DNA from: Noviherbaspirillum pedocola
GTDB taxonomy: Bacteria > Pseudomonadota > Gammaproteobacteria > Burkholderiales > Burkholderiaceae_D
Length of the DNA: 64,000 nucleotides
NCBI RefSeq assembly: GCF_016632335.1
Contig: NZ_JAEPBG010000003.1
Span: 310,001 to 374,000 of the forward strand
Reading direction: 5' to 3'
The notes beneath the pieces were generated by a model, which did no database searches, was not told where the DNA came from, and saw only the letters and a program-made list of their open reading frames with translations. The translations under genes and the position numbers were made by a program. The number at the start of each line of letters is the position of its first letter. Positions within the stretch are counted from its first letter, which is position 1. Below are positions 1-9,294 of this stretch, piece by piece.

Positions 1-180
1 ACCGCGGTGCCGCTGGCCGCGCGCATGGCCGTGGCTTTCAATCCGAGCCTGGCCGGCACCAAGCTGGAAGACACCTTCCTGATTCATGACGACGGCCTGG
101 AAAACCTGACGCTGGATCCGGAATGGCCAACCGAACAGCATGCCGGCCGCGCGCGGCCGCTGCCATTGGAGGCGCAATGA
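1..180 (+). CDS. C-terminal end of an M24-type (Xaa-Pro peptidase-like) metallopeptidase, cut by the window edge
   Basis: Only the last 59 codons are present; the start lies outside the window. The tail reads AVAFNPSLAGTKLEDTF followed by a short DDGLENLT strand. In M24 'pita-bread' peptidases the C-terminal metal-binding Glu sits in just such a G-T-K-x-E-D-T/N stretch followed by a hairpin ending in 'DGxExLT'. The stop TGA (178-180) overlaps the galK start (ATGA), so the two genes are probably translationally coupled. The family call rests on this short tail alone; the substrate is unknown, and another enzyme with a similar ending cannot be excluded. Confidence 0.5.
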   Translation, partial: TAVPLAARMAVAFNPSLAGTKLEDTFLIHDDGLENLTLDPEWPTEQHAGRARPLPLEAQ

Positions 181-1331
181 TGGCGATCGAAGACTTCTAC
201 GCGGGCACGCCCATCGAGGAATCGGCGCCGGGTCGCGTCAATCTGCTGGGTGAGCATACCGATTACAACGACGGCTTCGTGCTGCCGATCGCGATACCGC
301 AGCGCACCCATGTCAGCGTGGCGCGCAGCAAGGACGAGCGCTTCCATGTGTACTCGTCGAATCTCGATGAAAGCGCCGACTTCGCGCTCGACGACGAGCT
401 GCCCGAAGGCTATGCGCGCTATGTCGCCGGCTGCGTGAAGGTGCTGATGGAGAAAGGCATCGCGGTGCCGCCGCTGGCGCTCTCGGTGCATTCGGATGTG
501 CCGATGGGTTCCGGCCTGTCGTCTTCCGCGGCGCTGGAAGTGGCGGTGCTGCGCGCGCTGCGTCGGCTGCTGAACCTGCAGATCGACGATGTGCGCATCG
601 CTCTCGATGCGCAGACCGCCGAGATCCGCTATGCCGGCGTGCAATGCGGCGTGATGGACCAGATGGCTTCCAGCCTGGCCGATGTCGAGCACATGCTGTT
701 TCTCGACACCCGCAGCCTCGAGCGTCGGCTGCTGCCGTTTCCGAAGGGCGCGGAATTGATCGTCATCGATTCCGGCGTGGCCAGGACGCTGGCCGGCAGC
801 AAGTACAACGAGCGCTTCGCCGAATGCCGTGAGGCGGCGCGCCTGCTGGGCGTGCCTTCGCTGCGCGAGGTCACGGATGTGGCAAAGCTCGGCGCGCTGC
901 CGTCGTTGCTGGAAAAGCGCGCGCGCCATGTGGTGACCGAGAACGCGCGCGTGCTGCAGGCCGTCGCAGGCGTGGATGCGCGCGCCTTCGGCGAACTGAT
1001 GAACGCCTCGCATGCCAGCCTGCGTTATGACTATGAAGTGTCGATCACGGCGCTCGATACCTTGTGCGACCTGCTGCGCGAGCAGCCCGGCGTCTATGGC
1101 GCGCGCCTGACCGGCGCCGGCTTCGGCGGCGCCTGCATTGCGCTGTGCGAAGCCGGCCGCGCCGCCGACATCGCCGCCGCCGTCGTCTCCCACTACAACC
1201 GCGACAAGCTGCTGCAACTGGCCACCGTGCTGCTGCCGACGCAGGGCGCGAAGAAGGCAGAGGACCTGGAGCGCGCCGAACTCGAAGCGGTGATGCCGCC
1301 CGCTGGCGCGCAGGCCGGCAACAGCGCCTGA
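177..1331 (+). CDS. galK: galactokinase
   Basis: Cytoplasmic GHMP-family kinase that phosphorylates alpha-D-galactose at C1, the first step of the Leloir pathway. All three family motifs are visible: the N-terminal galactokinase signature GRVNLLGEHTDYNDGF, the ATP-loop MGSGLSSSAALEVAVL and the C-terminal GARLTGAGFGGACIAL. With start ATG177 it has 384 residues, the normal GalK length. That start is chosen because TTGGAGG (167-173) lies just before it and it overlaps the upstream stop; an in-frame upstream ATG at 123 would add an unusual 18-residue leader. It lies between a peptidase-like gene and a family 2 glycosidase, so it may feed on galactose released by the latter. No galT or galE is in view. 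Confidence 0.95.
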   Translation: MMAIEDFYAGTPIEESAPGRVNLLGEHTDYNDGFVLPIAIPQRTHVSVARSKDERFHVYSSNLDESADFALDDELPEGYARYVAGCVKVLMEKGIAVPPLALSVHSDVPMGSGLSSSAALEVAVLRALRRLLNLQIDDVRIALDAQTAEIRYAGVQCGVMDQMASSLADVEHMLFLDTRSLERRLLPFPKGAELIVIDSGVARTLAGSKYNERFAECREAARLLGVPSLREVTDVAKLGALPSLLEKRARHVVTENARVLQAVAGVDARAFGELMNASHASLRYDYEVSITALDTLCDLLREQPGVYGARLTGAGFGGACIALCEAGRAADIAAAVVSHYNRDKLLQLATVLLPTQGAKKAEDLERAELEAVMPPAGAQAGNSA

Positions 1332-1383
1332 AGTCCAGCCATTCCGAGAAAACGAACCCGTGCATCAAGAAAAAAGGACAACC

Positions 1384-3222
1384 ATGACTCGAGCTTATCC
1401 GCGCCCGCAACTGGTGCGCAGCAACTGGACTTCGCTGAACGGCACCTGGCGCTTTGTGTTCGATGACGATGAGCGCTTCCGCTTTCCCGCGCATGACATC
1501 ACCTGGTCGCACCAGATCGAAGTGCCGTTCCCGCCGGAAGCGCCGCAGAGCGGCGTGAACGACCGCGGCTTTCACACGACCTGCTGGTACCAGCGCGAAT
1601 TCGAATGCAAGGTTGCGCAACACGAGCGCGTGCTGCTGCATTTCGGCGCGGTGGATTACCGGGCCACGGTCTGGGTCAACGACCACCAGGTGGCGACCCA
1701 TGAAGGCGGCCATACGCCGTTCTCCGCCGACATCACCAGCGCGCTCGATCCATCGGGCCGGCAGACGGTGACGGTGCATGTCGAGGATGATCCGCACGAT
1801 CTGGCCAAGCCGCGCGGCAAGCAGGATTGGCAGCTCGAGCCGCATTCGATCTGGTATCCGCGCACCACTGGCATCTGGCAGACGGTGTGGCTGGAAACGG
1901 TGCCGCATACCTACATCCAGAAGCTGCAGTGGACGCCGCATTTTGACGGCTTCGAGATCGGCTGCTCGCTGTACGTGGAAGGCGACTTATCCGGCGACCT
2001 GCTGGCCGAGGTCGAGATCTCGCATCAAGGCAAGACGCTGGCCTTCGACGTCTACAAGGTGCTGGGCAATGAAGCGCATCGCAAGATCGTGCTGTCCGAC
2101 CCCGGCATCGACGACTCGCGCAACGAACTGCTGTGGAGCCCGGAGCGGCCCACGCTGCTGGATGCGAAGGTGCGCCTGCGCCGCAATGGCCAGCTGCTCG
2201 ACGAGATCGCGTCCTACACCGCGCTGCGCTCGGTAGCGATCTCGCGCGACCGCTTCATGCTCAACGGCCGGCCCTACCAGCTGCGCCTGGTGCTGGACCA
2301 AGGCTACTGGGACGACACCCTGATGACTGCGCCGGACGACGATGCGCTGCGGCGCGACGTCGAGCTGGCCAAGATGATGGGCTTCAACGGCGTGCGCAAG
2401 CATCAGAAGATCGAAGACCCGCGCTACCTGTACTGGGCCGACAAGCTCGGCCTGATGGTATGGGAGGAGATGCCTTCGGCCTACCGCTTCACCGGCAAGG
2501 CCATCAACCGCATCGTGCGTGAATGGACCGAGGCCATCGACCGCGACTACAGCCATCCGTGCATCGTGGTCTGGGTGCCGTTCAATGAATCCTGGGGCGT
2601 GCCGAACCTGATGTCGACGCAGGCGCACCGCAACGCGGTCGAAGCGCTGTATCACCTGACCAAGACGCTGGACTCGACCCGTCCCGTGATCGGCAACGAC
2701 GGCTGGGAGGCCTCAGCCACCGACATCATCGGCATCCATGACTACGACGCCGACCCGGAAAAGATCCGCGCGCGCTATTCCGACAAGACCCAGGAATTGT
2801 TCGACCGCAGGCGACCCGGCGGGCGCATCCTGACGCTGGACGGCTATCCGCATCGCGGCCAGCCGATCATGCTGACCGAGTTCGGCGGCATCGCCTATGT
2901 GAAGCCGCAGGACCGCGATCGCACCTGGGGCTATTCCACCGCGAATGACGCGGAAGGCTTTTACGACCATTACCAGCGCCTGCTGGAAGTGGTGAACGTC
3001 ACCTCGATGTTCAGCGGCTTCTGCTATACGCAGTTCGCCGATACCTTCCAGGAATCGAATGGTCTGCTGTATGCGGACAGGACGCCGAAGATACCGTTCG
3101 AGCGCATCAATGCGGCTACGCGCGGCATGCGCGTGGATCCGAATACGATGGTGACGTTGGGAGAGCCGGGGAAGGTGGAGAGGCCGGGTGAGGAAGAGGG
3201 CAGCGGGGGTGGGACGGCGTAG
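1384..3222 (+). CDS. glycoside hydrolase family 2 (beta-galactosidase/beta-glucuronidase type)
   Basis: A 612-residue retaining glycosidase with the GH2 order: sugar-binding jelly-roll domain (about 10-175), immunoglobulin-like domain (about 180-285) and TIM barrel (about 290-600). The acid/base glutamate is in VWVPFNESWG (E402) and the likely nucleophile in MLTEFGG (E499). No signal peptide is seen, so it should act in the cytoplasm on an imported glycoside. ATG1384 follows AAAAAGGACA and is preferred over GTG1360. It lies 52 bp after galK on the same strand, which suggests a galactoside-using unit. The exact sugar (galactoside, glucuronide or mannoside) cannot be read from the sequence. The last 20 residues are Gly/Glu-rich low complexity. 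Confidence 0.9.
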   Translation: MTRAYPRPQLVRSNWTSLNGTWRFVFDDDERFRFPAHDITWSHQIEVPFPPEAPQSGVNDRGFHTTCWYQREFECKVAQHERVLLHFGAVDYRATVWVNDHQVATHEGGHTPFSADITSALDPSGRQTVTVHVEDDPHDLAKPRGKQDWQLEPHSIWYPRTTGIWQTVWLETVPHTYIQKLQWTPHFDGFEIGCSLYVEGDLSGDLLAEVEISHQGKTLAFDVYKVLGNEAHRKIVLSDPGIDDSRNELLWSPERPTLLDAKVRLRRNGQLLDEIASYTALRSVAISRDRFMLNGRPYQLRLVLDQGYWDDTLMTAPDDDALRRDVELAKMMGFNGVRKHQKIEDPRYLYWADKLGLMVWEEMPSAYRFTGKAINRIVREWTEAIDRDYSHPCIVVWVPFNESWGVPNLMSTQAHRNAVEALYHLTKTLDSTRPVIGNDGWEASATDIIGIHDYDADPEKIRARYSDKTQELFDRRRPGGRILTLDGYPHRGQPIMLTEFGGIAYVKPQDRDRTWGYSTANDAEGFYDHYQRLLEVVNVTSMFSGFCYTQFADTFQESNGLLYADRTPKIPFERINAATRGMRVDPNTMVTLGEPGKVERPGEEEGSGGGTA

Positions 3223-3272
3223 CTGCATCCGCGCAAATGATCTGGTGATGCATATCCTGGTACCTATCGCTC

Positions 3273-3298
3273 CCGGCCTGCCGTAAAATGCAGGCCGG
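3273..3298. promoter_or_regulatory. inverted repeat over a possible -10 of vapBC (putative operator)
   Basis: CCGGCCTGC (3273-3281) and its exact complement GCAGGCCGG (3290-3298) flank the 8-nt spacer CGTAAAAT, which holds a TAAAAT -10-like hexamer. The repeat ends 22 bp before the vapB ATG. VapB-type antitoxins repress their own promoter by binding such palindromes. It could instead be a terminator of the upstream gene, but there is no T-tract. Confidence 0.45.
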
Positions 3299-3319
3299 AC
3301 CTGCTTTCGGGAGATCACG

Positions 3320-3580
3320 ATGAGCCAGACAGCCAAGATATTCACGACCGGCCGCAGCCAAGCCGTACGTCTTCCGCGAGAATTTCGTTTTGAAGAGCGT
3401 GAAGTCTATATTCGTCGGGATCCGGTTACCGGGGATGTGATTCTTTCCCGCCGCCCGGATTCGTGGGAAGAGTTTTTTTCGCTTGATGCCACGACTGAAG
3501 TGCCGCTCGACTTCATGAATGATGCAGATCGCAGTCAGGGTAAGCAATCGCGTGACCCTTTTGCGGATGAGCCGGCGTGA
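3320..3580 (+). CDS. vapB: VapB-type antitoxin (AbrB/SpoVT swapped-hairpin fold)
   Basis: An 86-residue protein starting [19 protein letters not shown], the classic N-terminal DNA-binding beta-hairpin of VapB antitoxins (K-x-F-x-x-G-x-S-Q-A-V-R-L-P), followed by an acidic C-terminus that would wrap around the toxin. RBS GGGAGA lies a few bases before ATG3320. Its stop overlaps the GTG start of the next gene (GTGA at 3577-3580), as expected for a coupled toxin-antitoxin pair. It probably represses its own promoter with VapC as co-repressor. Confidence 0.9.
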   Translation: MSQTAKIFTTGRSQAVRLPREFRFEEREVYIRRDPVTGDVILSRRPDSWEEFFSLDATTEVPLDFMNDADRSQGKQSRDPFADEPA

Positions 3581-4008
3581 AAACGTACCTGCTCGATACC
3601 AATATCGCCAGCCATATCATCAAGGGAGATATTCCGTCTGTCCGGGAACGACTGGTGGCTGTGCCCATGCATGCCATCGCCATATCGGTAGTCACTGAAG
3701 GCGAACTGTTGTATGGCCTTGCCAAGCGTGGATATCCGCAAGGCTTGAGCATGAAAGTCCGTGCTTTTCTCAGCCGGGTCAATGTGTTGCCATGGACTTC
3801 GGAAGTGGCAATGGTCTATGCGGACCTGCGCGCCTCCTGCGAAAGCGCAGGCATGCCCCTCGCGCCGCTGGACATGATGATTGCTGCGCATGTCAAATCC
3901 CATGCATTGCGCGCAGCGCAAAGCGGTGATGATGTTGTTCTCGTGACCCGAGATCGGGCGTTTGCGCGCATTCCTGGCGGATTGGGCCTGGAAGACTGGA
4001 CAAGCTGA
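3577..4008 (+). CDS. vapC: VapC-type PIN-domain toxin (ribonuclease)
   Basis: A 143-residue PIN-domain protein. It begins [16 protein letters not shown], which gives the first catalytic Asp (LLDTN). [15 protein letters not shown] supplies the conserved Glu, PLDMMIAAH the third acidic site and [14 protein letters not shown] the C-terminal Asp. VapC toxins cleave tRNA or rRNA and are held by the partner VapB. Translation starts at GTG3577, overlapping the antitoxin stop. The four acidic residues all look intact, so the toxin should be active when released. Confidence 0.92.
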   Translation: MKTYLLDTNIASHIIKGDIPSVRERLVAVPMHAIAISVVTEGELLYGLAKRGYPQGLSMKVRAFLSRVNVLPWTSEVAMVYADLRASCESAGMPLAPLDMMIAAHVKSHALRAAQSGDDVVLVTRDRAFARIPGGLGLEDWTS

Positions 4009-4120
4009 TCCAGTTCCGTAGGTTGGTTTAGTCAGCCGGCCCTTTCAAGGTGACGTCGAATTGTCTTTTAGGCCGTTGGTAGTCCGCATCAGGTTGGCAG
4101 CGTGAGATAAGGGTGCAGTC

Positions 4121-4150
4121 GCAGTTGCAGTTGCAGTTGCAGTTGCAGTT
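4121..4150. repeat. (GCAGTT)5 tandem hexanucleotide tract
   Basis: Five perfect GCAGTT units, preceded by one imperfect unit (GCAGTC at 4115-4120). It forms the left tip of the large inverted repeat; two further GCCGTT units follow at 4169-4180. Confidence 0.95.
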
Positions 4151-4795
4151 GTCTTTCCCTCTGTCTTTGCCGTTGCCGTTGCCTTTAACCCCGTTGATTG
4201 CGCCGTGACGGCGATGCCCGGAGCGGGAAAAGGTGCGGCGTCTGTCTGAGCGAAGCGCAGCGTAGCGAGTTTAGCCGCGCCCCGCTCCGGGCATCGACGG
4301 CACGGGAACCCCGCGCAGCGGGGCGCAATCTCCGGGGCGCCTTTTCTTGCCTACTTCTTTTGGCGCGCAAAAGAAGTAGGCCGGCTGCCGGGCCGGGACC
4401 CGGCTAGGTCGAGGGGGCGCTAAACGTTTTGCATCACCGGAGTGATGTCGTTGAAGGGGCAGGTTCTTGCCTTGGTCGTCGTCGCGTAATCGAGGCTTGG
4501 ATTGAAAGGCCCGCCCGGTCGAAATCCGAGGCCCGATGACCCAAAAAGGCCAGCGCACTTGGCGAGCAAGCCGGGTCCCGGCCCGGCAGCCGGGTTACTT
4601 CTTTTGCTCGCCAAAAGAAGTAACCAAGAAAAGGCGACCCGGAGATCGCGCCCCGCTGCGCGGGGTTCCCGTGTCGCCGAACCCTGAAGCGGGGCGCGGC
4701 TAAACTCGCTACGCTACGCTGCGCTGCGCTCAGACAGACGCCGCACCTTATCCGCTTCAGGGCCCGGCGCCACGGCGCGATCAACGGGATTAAAA

Positions 4796-4828
<33 letters not shown>

Positions 4829-4967
4829 CTGCAACTGCAACTGCGGCTACAAAGGCGAAGTCACGAGTGTCATGTGCAATAGACCCGCGCGGCGTGCGTT
4901 CTGTCGCATCGACTTGCGAACGCCATGCAAGATGTCACGTGCTGGATCGCGCCCGGTGATCGCCGCC

Positions 4968-5834
4968 TTAATCGATGATGCGCAGCGAATAATCGGTAGC
5001 CTGCACATCCTTGGTCAGCGCGCCGACCGAGATGCGATCCACGCCGGTTTCAGCAATGCCGCGCAGCGTTTCCAGATTCACGCCACCCGAGGCTTCCAAC
5101 AGCGCCCGCCCCGCGGTCAGCGCGACGGCGTCACGCATGCCCTGCAGATCGAAGTTGTCGAGCAGGATCGAGGTCGCGCCGGCTGCGAGCGCCTGCTGCA
5201 ATTCATTCATGTCTTCCACCTCGATCTGCACCGGCGCATTGACCTTCATCGCCGCGGCGGCCTGCAGCGCCGCGGCTACGCCGCCGGCCGCGGCGATATG
5301 GTTTTCCTTGATCAGGATGCCGTCATACAGCGCCAGGCGTTGATTGCCGCCGCCGCCCACGCGTACCGCGTATTTCTGCGCCAGCCGCAGGCCGGGCAGC
5401 GTCTTGCGGGTGTCCAGCACCACGGCTTTCGTACCGGCGATGACCTCGACATGGCGTCGTGTCGAAGTCGCCACCCCGGAAAGCAGCTGCAGGAAATTCA
5501 ACGCGCTGCGCTCGGCCGTGAGAATGGCGCGGGCCGGGCCTTCGATGGCGCAGACTTCGCTGCCGGCTGCCATCTTTTCTCCCTCGGCATGCTTCCAGCT
5601 GATGCAGATGCGCGCATCGACCTGATGCATCACCGCTTCGAACCAGGGTGCGCCGCACAGCACCGCGTCCTCGCGCACGATCACGCGCGCCTTCGCCATC
5701 GCCTTCTCCGGCACCAGCCGGCCGGTGAGGTCGCCGCTGCCGATGTCTTCCAGCAGCGCGGCCCGGATGTTGGCTTCGAAGGCGGCCTTCAGCGCGGCAT
5801 CGAAAGGCGCATACGGATTTTTCAGCGTGCTCAT
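4968..5834 (-). CDS. nadC: nicotinate-nucleotide pyrophosphorylase (quinolinate phosphoribosyltransferase)
   Basis: A cytoplasmic enzyme of 288 residues that joins quinolinate to phosphoribosyl pyrophosphate, releasing CO2 and nicotinate mononucleotide, the third de novo NAD step. Recognisable segments are [12 protein letters not shown] near the N-terminus, [12 protein letters not shown], the phosphate-binding [31 protein letters not shown], and the C-terminal [11 protein letters not shown] and LLDNF. ATG5834 overlaps the nadA stop (ATGA, 5831-5834), so the genes are coupled; an upstream in-frame start would put 35 Pro/Arg-rich residues in front and is unlikely. Last gene of nadB-nadA-nadC. 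Confidence 0.96.
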   Translation of the reverse strand: MSTLKNPYAPFDAALKAAFEANIRAALLEDIGSGDLTGRLVPEKAMAKARVIVREDAVLCGAPWFEAVMHQVDARICISWKHAEGEKMAAGSEVCAIEGPARAILTAERSALNFLQLLSGVATSTRRHVEVIAGTKAVVLDTRKTLPGLRLAQKYAVRVGGGGNQRLALYDGILIKENHIAAAGGVAAALQAAAAMKVNAPVQIEVEDMNELQQALAAGATSILLDNFDLQGMRDAVALTAGRALLEASGGVNLETLRGIAETGVDRISVGALTKDVQATDYSLRIID

Positions 5835-6976
5835 GCCGGCCCCACTCCGGAAAACAATGCCGCTTCCTTGCCCAAGTCCGGCCCGGGGCGCACCTGCGCG
5901 CGGCGCGCCGCGGCGAAGTCCAGCATGCGGTCTATGCATACGCGCGCCTTACGGCCCGTCTCGGCATCAACATGGACCTCGTTATGTCCACGCTCCAGCA
6001 CCGCGGCCAGGTTGCGCAAGCCATTCATCGCCATCCACGGGCAATGCGCGCAGCTCTTGCAGGTGGCGCTGTTGCCGGCGGTGGGCGCGGCGATGAAGGT
6101 CTTGCCCGGCGCAGCCTCGCGCATCTTGTGCAACAGGCCCAAGTCGGTGGCGACGATGAATTCGGTGGCGTCCATGTCGCGCGCCGCAGCGATGAGTTGC
6201 GAGGTGGAGCCGACCGCATCGGCCAGCGCCGTCACCGCGGCTGGCGACTCCGGATGCACCAGCACCTTCGCGCCGGGATGCTCTTTCTTCATCAGCTCGA
6301 GTTCGATGCCCTTGAATTCATCATGCACCAGGCACGAGCCCTGCCACATCAGCATGTCGGCGCCGGTTTGGCGCTGTATGTAGCTGCCGAGATGCCGATC
6401 CGGCGCCCACAGGATCTTCTTCCCCTGTGCATGCAGGTGCGCCACGATGTCCAACCCGATCGACGAGGTCACCATCCAGTCCGCGCGCGCCTTTACCGCA
6501 GCGCTGGTGTTGGCATACACCACGACGGTGCGGTCCGGATGCGCATCGCAGAAGGCGGCGAATTGCTCGGGCGGGCAGCCGAGGTCGAGCGAGCAGGTCG
6601 CATCCAGGTCGGGCATGAGAACGGTCTTGTGCGGCGACAGGATCTTCGCGGTCTCGCCCATGAAGCGCACGCCCGCGACCACCAGCGTCTGCGCATCGTG
6701 GTCGCGGCCGAAGCGCGCCATCTCCAGCGAATCGGAAACGCAGCCGCCGGTTTCCTCGGCCAGGTCCTGCAGATCGGCGTCGACATAGTAATGCGCGACC
6801 AGCACCGCGCCGCGCGCCTTCAGCAAATCGCGGATGCGCGCCTTGAGCTGTTCACGCTCTTCGCGGCCCGGCTGTTCGGGCACGCGCGCCCAGGCGGAAG
6901 CGGTCGAGCAGGCGAGGCCCAGCGGCGCATCGAATTCATAGGTCTTGATGTTGGAGTCCGACATGTTTGCATCCAT
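5831..6976 (-). CDS. nadA: quinolinate synthase (4Fe-4S)
   Basis: A 381-residue iron-sulfur enzyme that condenses iminoaspartate with dihydroxyacetone phosphate to quinolinate. The substrate-binding [15 protein letters not shown] motif is clear. The three cluster cysteines are expected in [23 protein letters not shown] and the C-terminal [13 protein letters not shown] region. It starts 17 bp after the nadB stop. Met1 (6976) and Met5 (6964) are both possible; neither has a strong ribosome site. Oxygen-sensitive cluster, cytoplasmic. Confidence 0.96.
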   Translation of the reverse strand: MDANMSDSNIKTYEFDAPLGLACSTASAWARVPEQPGREEREQLKARIRDLLKARGAVLVAHYYVDADLQDLAEETGGCVSDSLEMARFGRDHDAQTLVVAGVRFMGETAKILSPHKTVLMPDLDATCSLDLGCPPEQFAAFCDAHPDRTVVVYANTSAAVKARADWMVTSSIGLDIVAHLHAQGKKILWAPDRHLGSYIQRQTGADMLMWQGSCLVHDEFKGIELELMKKEHPGAKVLVHPESPAAVTALADAVGSTSQLIAAARDMDATEFIVATDLGLLHKMREAAPGKTFIAAPTAGNSATCKSCAHCPWMAMNGLRNLAAVLERGHNEVHVDAETGRKARVCIDRMLDFAAARRAQVRPGPDLGKEAALFSGVGPA

Positions 6977-6993
6977 GGCAGGTTGAATAAGGT

Positions 6994-8601
6994 TCAGGCT
7001 TCGCGCGGCGCCGGCGTGAGCACCGTGGGCAGCGCCTTGGGGAGGGTATCGCAGTGATCGAGGCTGTAATGCAGGCCGCGGCTTTCATTGCGCAGCAGCG
7101 CGCTATCAACAATCAACGATGCGACCACGACCAGGTTGCGCAGCTCCAGCAAGTCCGGCGTGATGCGGAAGTTCGAATAGTATTCGTCGATCTCGGCTTT
7201 CAAGAGGCGGATGCGTTCGCGCGCGCGCTTCAGGCGCTTCGTGGTGCGCACGATGCCGACGAAATTCCACATGAAGCGGCGCAGCTCGTCCCAGTTCTGC
7301 GCAATCACTACTTCCTCGTCGGCGTCGGTGACGCGGCTTTCATCCCATTGCGGCAGCGAAGGAATCGAGGTCCGGGGCTGCGCCGCGATATGCTGCGCCG
7401 CGCCGCGACCCAGCACCACGCATTCGAGCAAGGAATTGCTGGCCAGCCGGTTTGCGCCATGCAGGCCGGTGCAGGCGGTTTCGCCGACGGCGTACAGGCC
7501 GGGCAGGTCGGTGCGTCCGGCCACATCAGTGACCACGCCGCCGCAGGTGTAATGCGCCGCCGGCACCACCGGAATCGGCTGCTTCGTGATGTCGATGCCG
7601 AATTCCAGGCAACGCGCCAGGATGTTGGGAAAGTGTTCGCGCAGGAACTCCGGGCTTTGATGGCTGATGTCGAGGTCGACATGGTCCAGGCCGCGCTTCT
7701 TGATTTCATAGTCGATGGCGCGGGCGACGATGTCGCGCGGCGCGAGTTCGCCGCGGCGGTCGTGGCCGGGCATGAAGCGCATGCCGGCCGCCGGACCGGC
7801 GCTTTCGGGCAGCTTCAGCACGCCGCCTTCGCCGCGCACCGCTTCGCTGATCAGGAAGGACTTTGCGTACGGGTGGTACAGGCAGGTCGGATGGAACTGG
7901 ATGAATTCCATGTTGGCCACGCGGCAGCCGGCGCGCCAGGCCATCGCGATGCCGTCGCCGGTGGCGGTGTCGGGATTGGTGGTGTACAGGTACACCTTTC
8001 CGGCGCCGCCGGTGGCCAGCACCGTGTTGCCGGCGGCGATCGTCAGCACTTGGCCGCTGGCCACATCCTGCACATAGACGCCGACGCAGCGGCGTGCGTG
8101 CGATTCGCCAGGCAGCGCGGCGCTGGTGATCAGATCGACCGCGATATGCCGCTCCAGCAGCGTGATGTTCGGATGGGAGCGCACCCGCTCTTCCAGGGTT
8201 TCCTGCACCGCGCGCCCGGTGGCGTCGGCGGCATGAATGATTCGCCGCTGGGTGTGGCCGCCTTCGCGGGTGAGGTGATAACCGAATTCGGCGGTGGCGT
8301 CCGGCGTGAACGGCACGCCCTGTTCGATCAGCCAGTCGATGGCCGCGCGGCCCTGGGAGACGATGTGGCGCGTCGCGGTTTCGTCGCACAGGCCGGCGCC
8401 GGCTTCGAGGGTGTCGGCCACATGCTCGTCGATGCTGTCGCCGGAATCGAGCACCGCGGCAATGCCGCCCTGGGCCCAGTTGCTCGCGCCGTCCGGCAAT
8501 TCCCTCTTGCAGATCACCGCGACCTGATGATCGCGGGCCAGGTGCAGCGCTACCGACAGGCCGGCCAGGCCGGCGCCGATGATGACGACATCGAATTTCA
8601 T
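6994..8601 (-). CDS. nadB: L-aspartate oxidase
   Basis: A 535-residue FAD flavoprotein of the succinate dehydrogenase/fumarate reductase flavoprotein family that oxidises L-aspartate to iminoaspartate. Visible marks are the N-terminal FAD motif [67 protein letters not shown], and [27 protein letters not shown], then the C-terminal helical domain. Length and start at M1 fit the family. First gene of the minus-strand nadBAC unit; the ATG has no obvious Shine-Dalgarno sequence. Confidence 0.96.
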   Translation of the reverse strand: MKFDVVIIGAGLAGLSVALHLARDHQVAVICKRELPDGASNWAQGGIAAVLDSGDSIDEHVADTLEAGAGLCDETATRHIVSQGRAAIDWLIEQGVPFTPDATAEFGYHLTREGGHTQRRIIHAADATGRAVQETLEERVRSHPNITLLERHIAVDLITSAALPGESHARRCVGVYVQDVASGQVLTIAAGNTVLATGGAGKVYLYTTNPDTATGDGIAMAWRAGCRVANMEFIQFHPTCLYHPYAKSFLISEAVRGEGGVLKLPESAGPAAGMRFMPGHDRRGELAPRDIVARAIDYEIKKRGLDHVDLDISHQSPEFLREHFPNILARCLEFGIDITKQPIPVVPAAHYTCGGVVTDVAGRTDLPGLYAVGETACTGLHGANRLASNSLLECVVLGRGAAQHIAAQPRTSIPSLPQWDESRVTDADEEVVIAQNWDELRRFMWNFVGIVRTTKRLKRARERIRLLKAEIDEYYSNFRITPDLLELRNLVVVASLIVDSALLRNESRGLHYSLDHCDTLPKALPTVLTPAPREA

Positions 8602-8744
8602 GAGGAGAAGATGCTATCCGCCAGGTTGATCGTCGCGGCTGGAAGCATTGCTGCCGGCTCCCGGCCGCGGAAATCCGGCATTGTAGCGCCGCGCGTGGGC
8701 GACGCTACTGCCATTTGCCCAGCGTCGGCGCAGCCTGACTGCGA

Positions 8745-9113
8745 TCAACGACGATCTTCGCCGCGATGCCAGCCGTTGTCGTGGTGCTCATGGCGCTCGT
8801 AGCGCTCATGTTCCCGCCATTCATGCTCGCGCCGCTCACGTTCGCGCCATTCACGCTCGCGCCGTTCACGTTCATGCCATTCGCGCTCGCGCCAGCCGGG
8901 GCCTCGTTCGACATAGACCGGCCGCGGTTCCACATACACCGGCGCCGGCTGCACCACCACTGGCGGACGCGGCTCCACATAGATCGGCGCCGGCGCCACC
9001 GGCACGCCGATATTGACGCCGACATCCACATGCGCGGCGTTTGCCGGGGCCATGGCCGCCATTAGTGCCGCGCCAGCCAGACTTGCCGCGATCCAGGAAA
9101 TCAATCTGTTCAT
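8745..9113 (-). CDS. small exported protein with valine/proline core and Arg/Glu/His-rich repeat tail
   Basis: 122 residues. A signal peptide ending near ANAA is followed by HVDVGVNIGVPVAPAPIYVEPRP and PVVVQPAPVYVEPRPVYVE. The C-terminal half is a repeat of four to five REREWRER/HEWREHER units in which Arg, Glu, His and Trp recur, ending in His/Asp. ATG9113 is set by GGAGAA upstream. A clear paralogue with the same core and a different charged tail is at 52593-52886. The fold and function are not known; the tail could bind metal or polyanions in the periplasm. The DNA of the tail is itself a degenerate short tandem repeat, so length variation between strains is likely. Confidence 0.75.
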   Translation of the reverse strand: MNRLISWIAASLAGAALMAAMAPANAAHVDVGVNIGVPVAPAPIYVEPRPPVVVQPAPVYVEPRPVYVERGPGWREREWHERERREREWRERERREHEWREHERYERHEHHDNGWHRGEDRR

Positions 9114-9294
9114 GTTTTTCTCCGTTGAACACATGGGTATTAAACATTCGGATACCGAACATAACCAGTGCGACGCCGTAAAGCAGGTAACGAAATGTTT
9201 CGAGATGGCAGTTTGATGGTGGAACGCCCGACATCCTTTTGCCACGAACCGCATCCTGCCGACCATACGGGCGGCGCAAACAGAGAAAATTGAT

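Noticed and set aside
84-1217. 377-codon open frame antisense to galK
   Set aside because: Shadow of galK: high-GC codon bias keeps the reverse frame open. It is rich in Arg, His and Ala with no domain or RBS, while galK has all family motifs.
4872-6383. 503-codon plus-strand frame
   Set aside because: Antisense to nadC and nadA, whose motifs are unmistakable; the product is Ala/Arg/His-rich without domain.
7054-8802. 582-codon plus-strand frame
   Set aside because: Antisense shadow of nadB, whose FAD motifs and length are complete.
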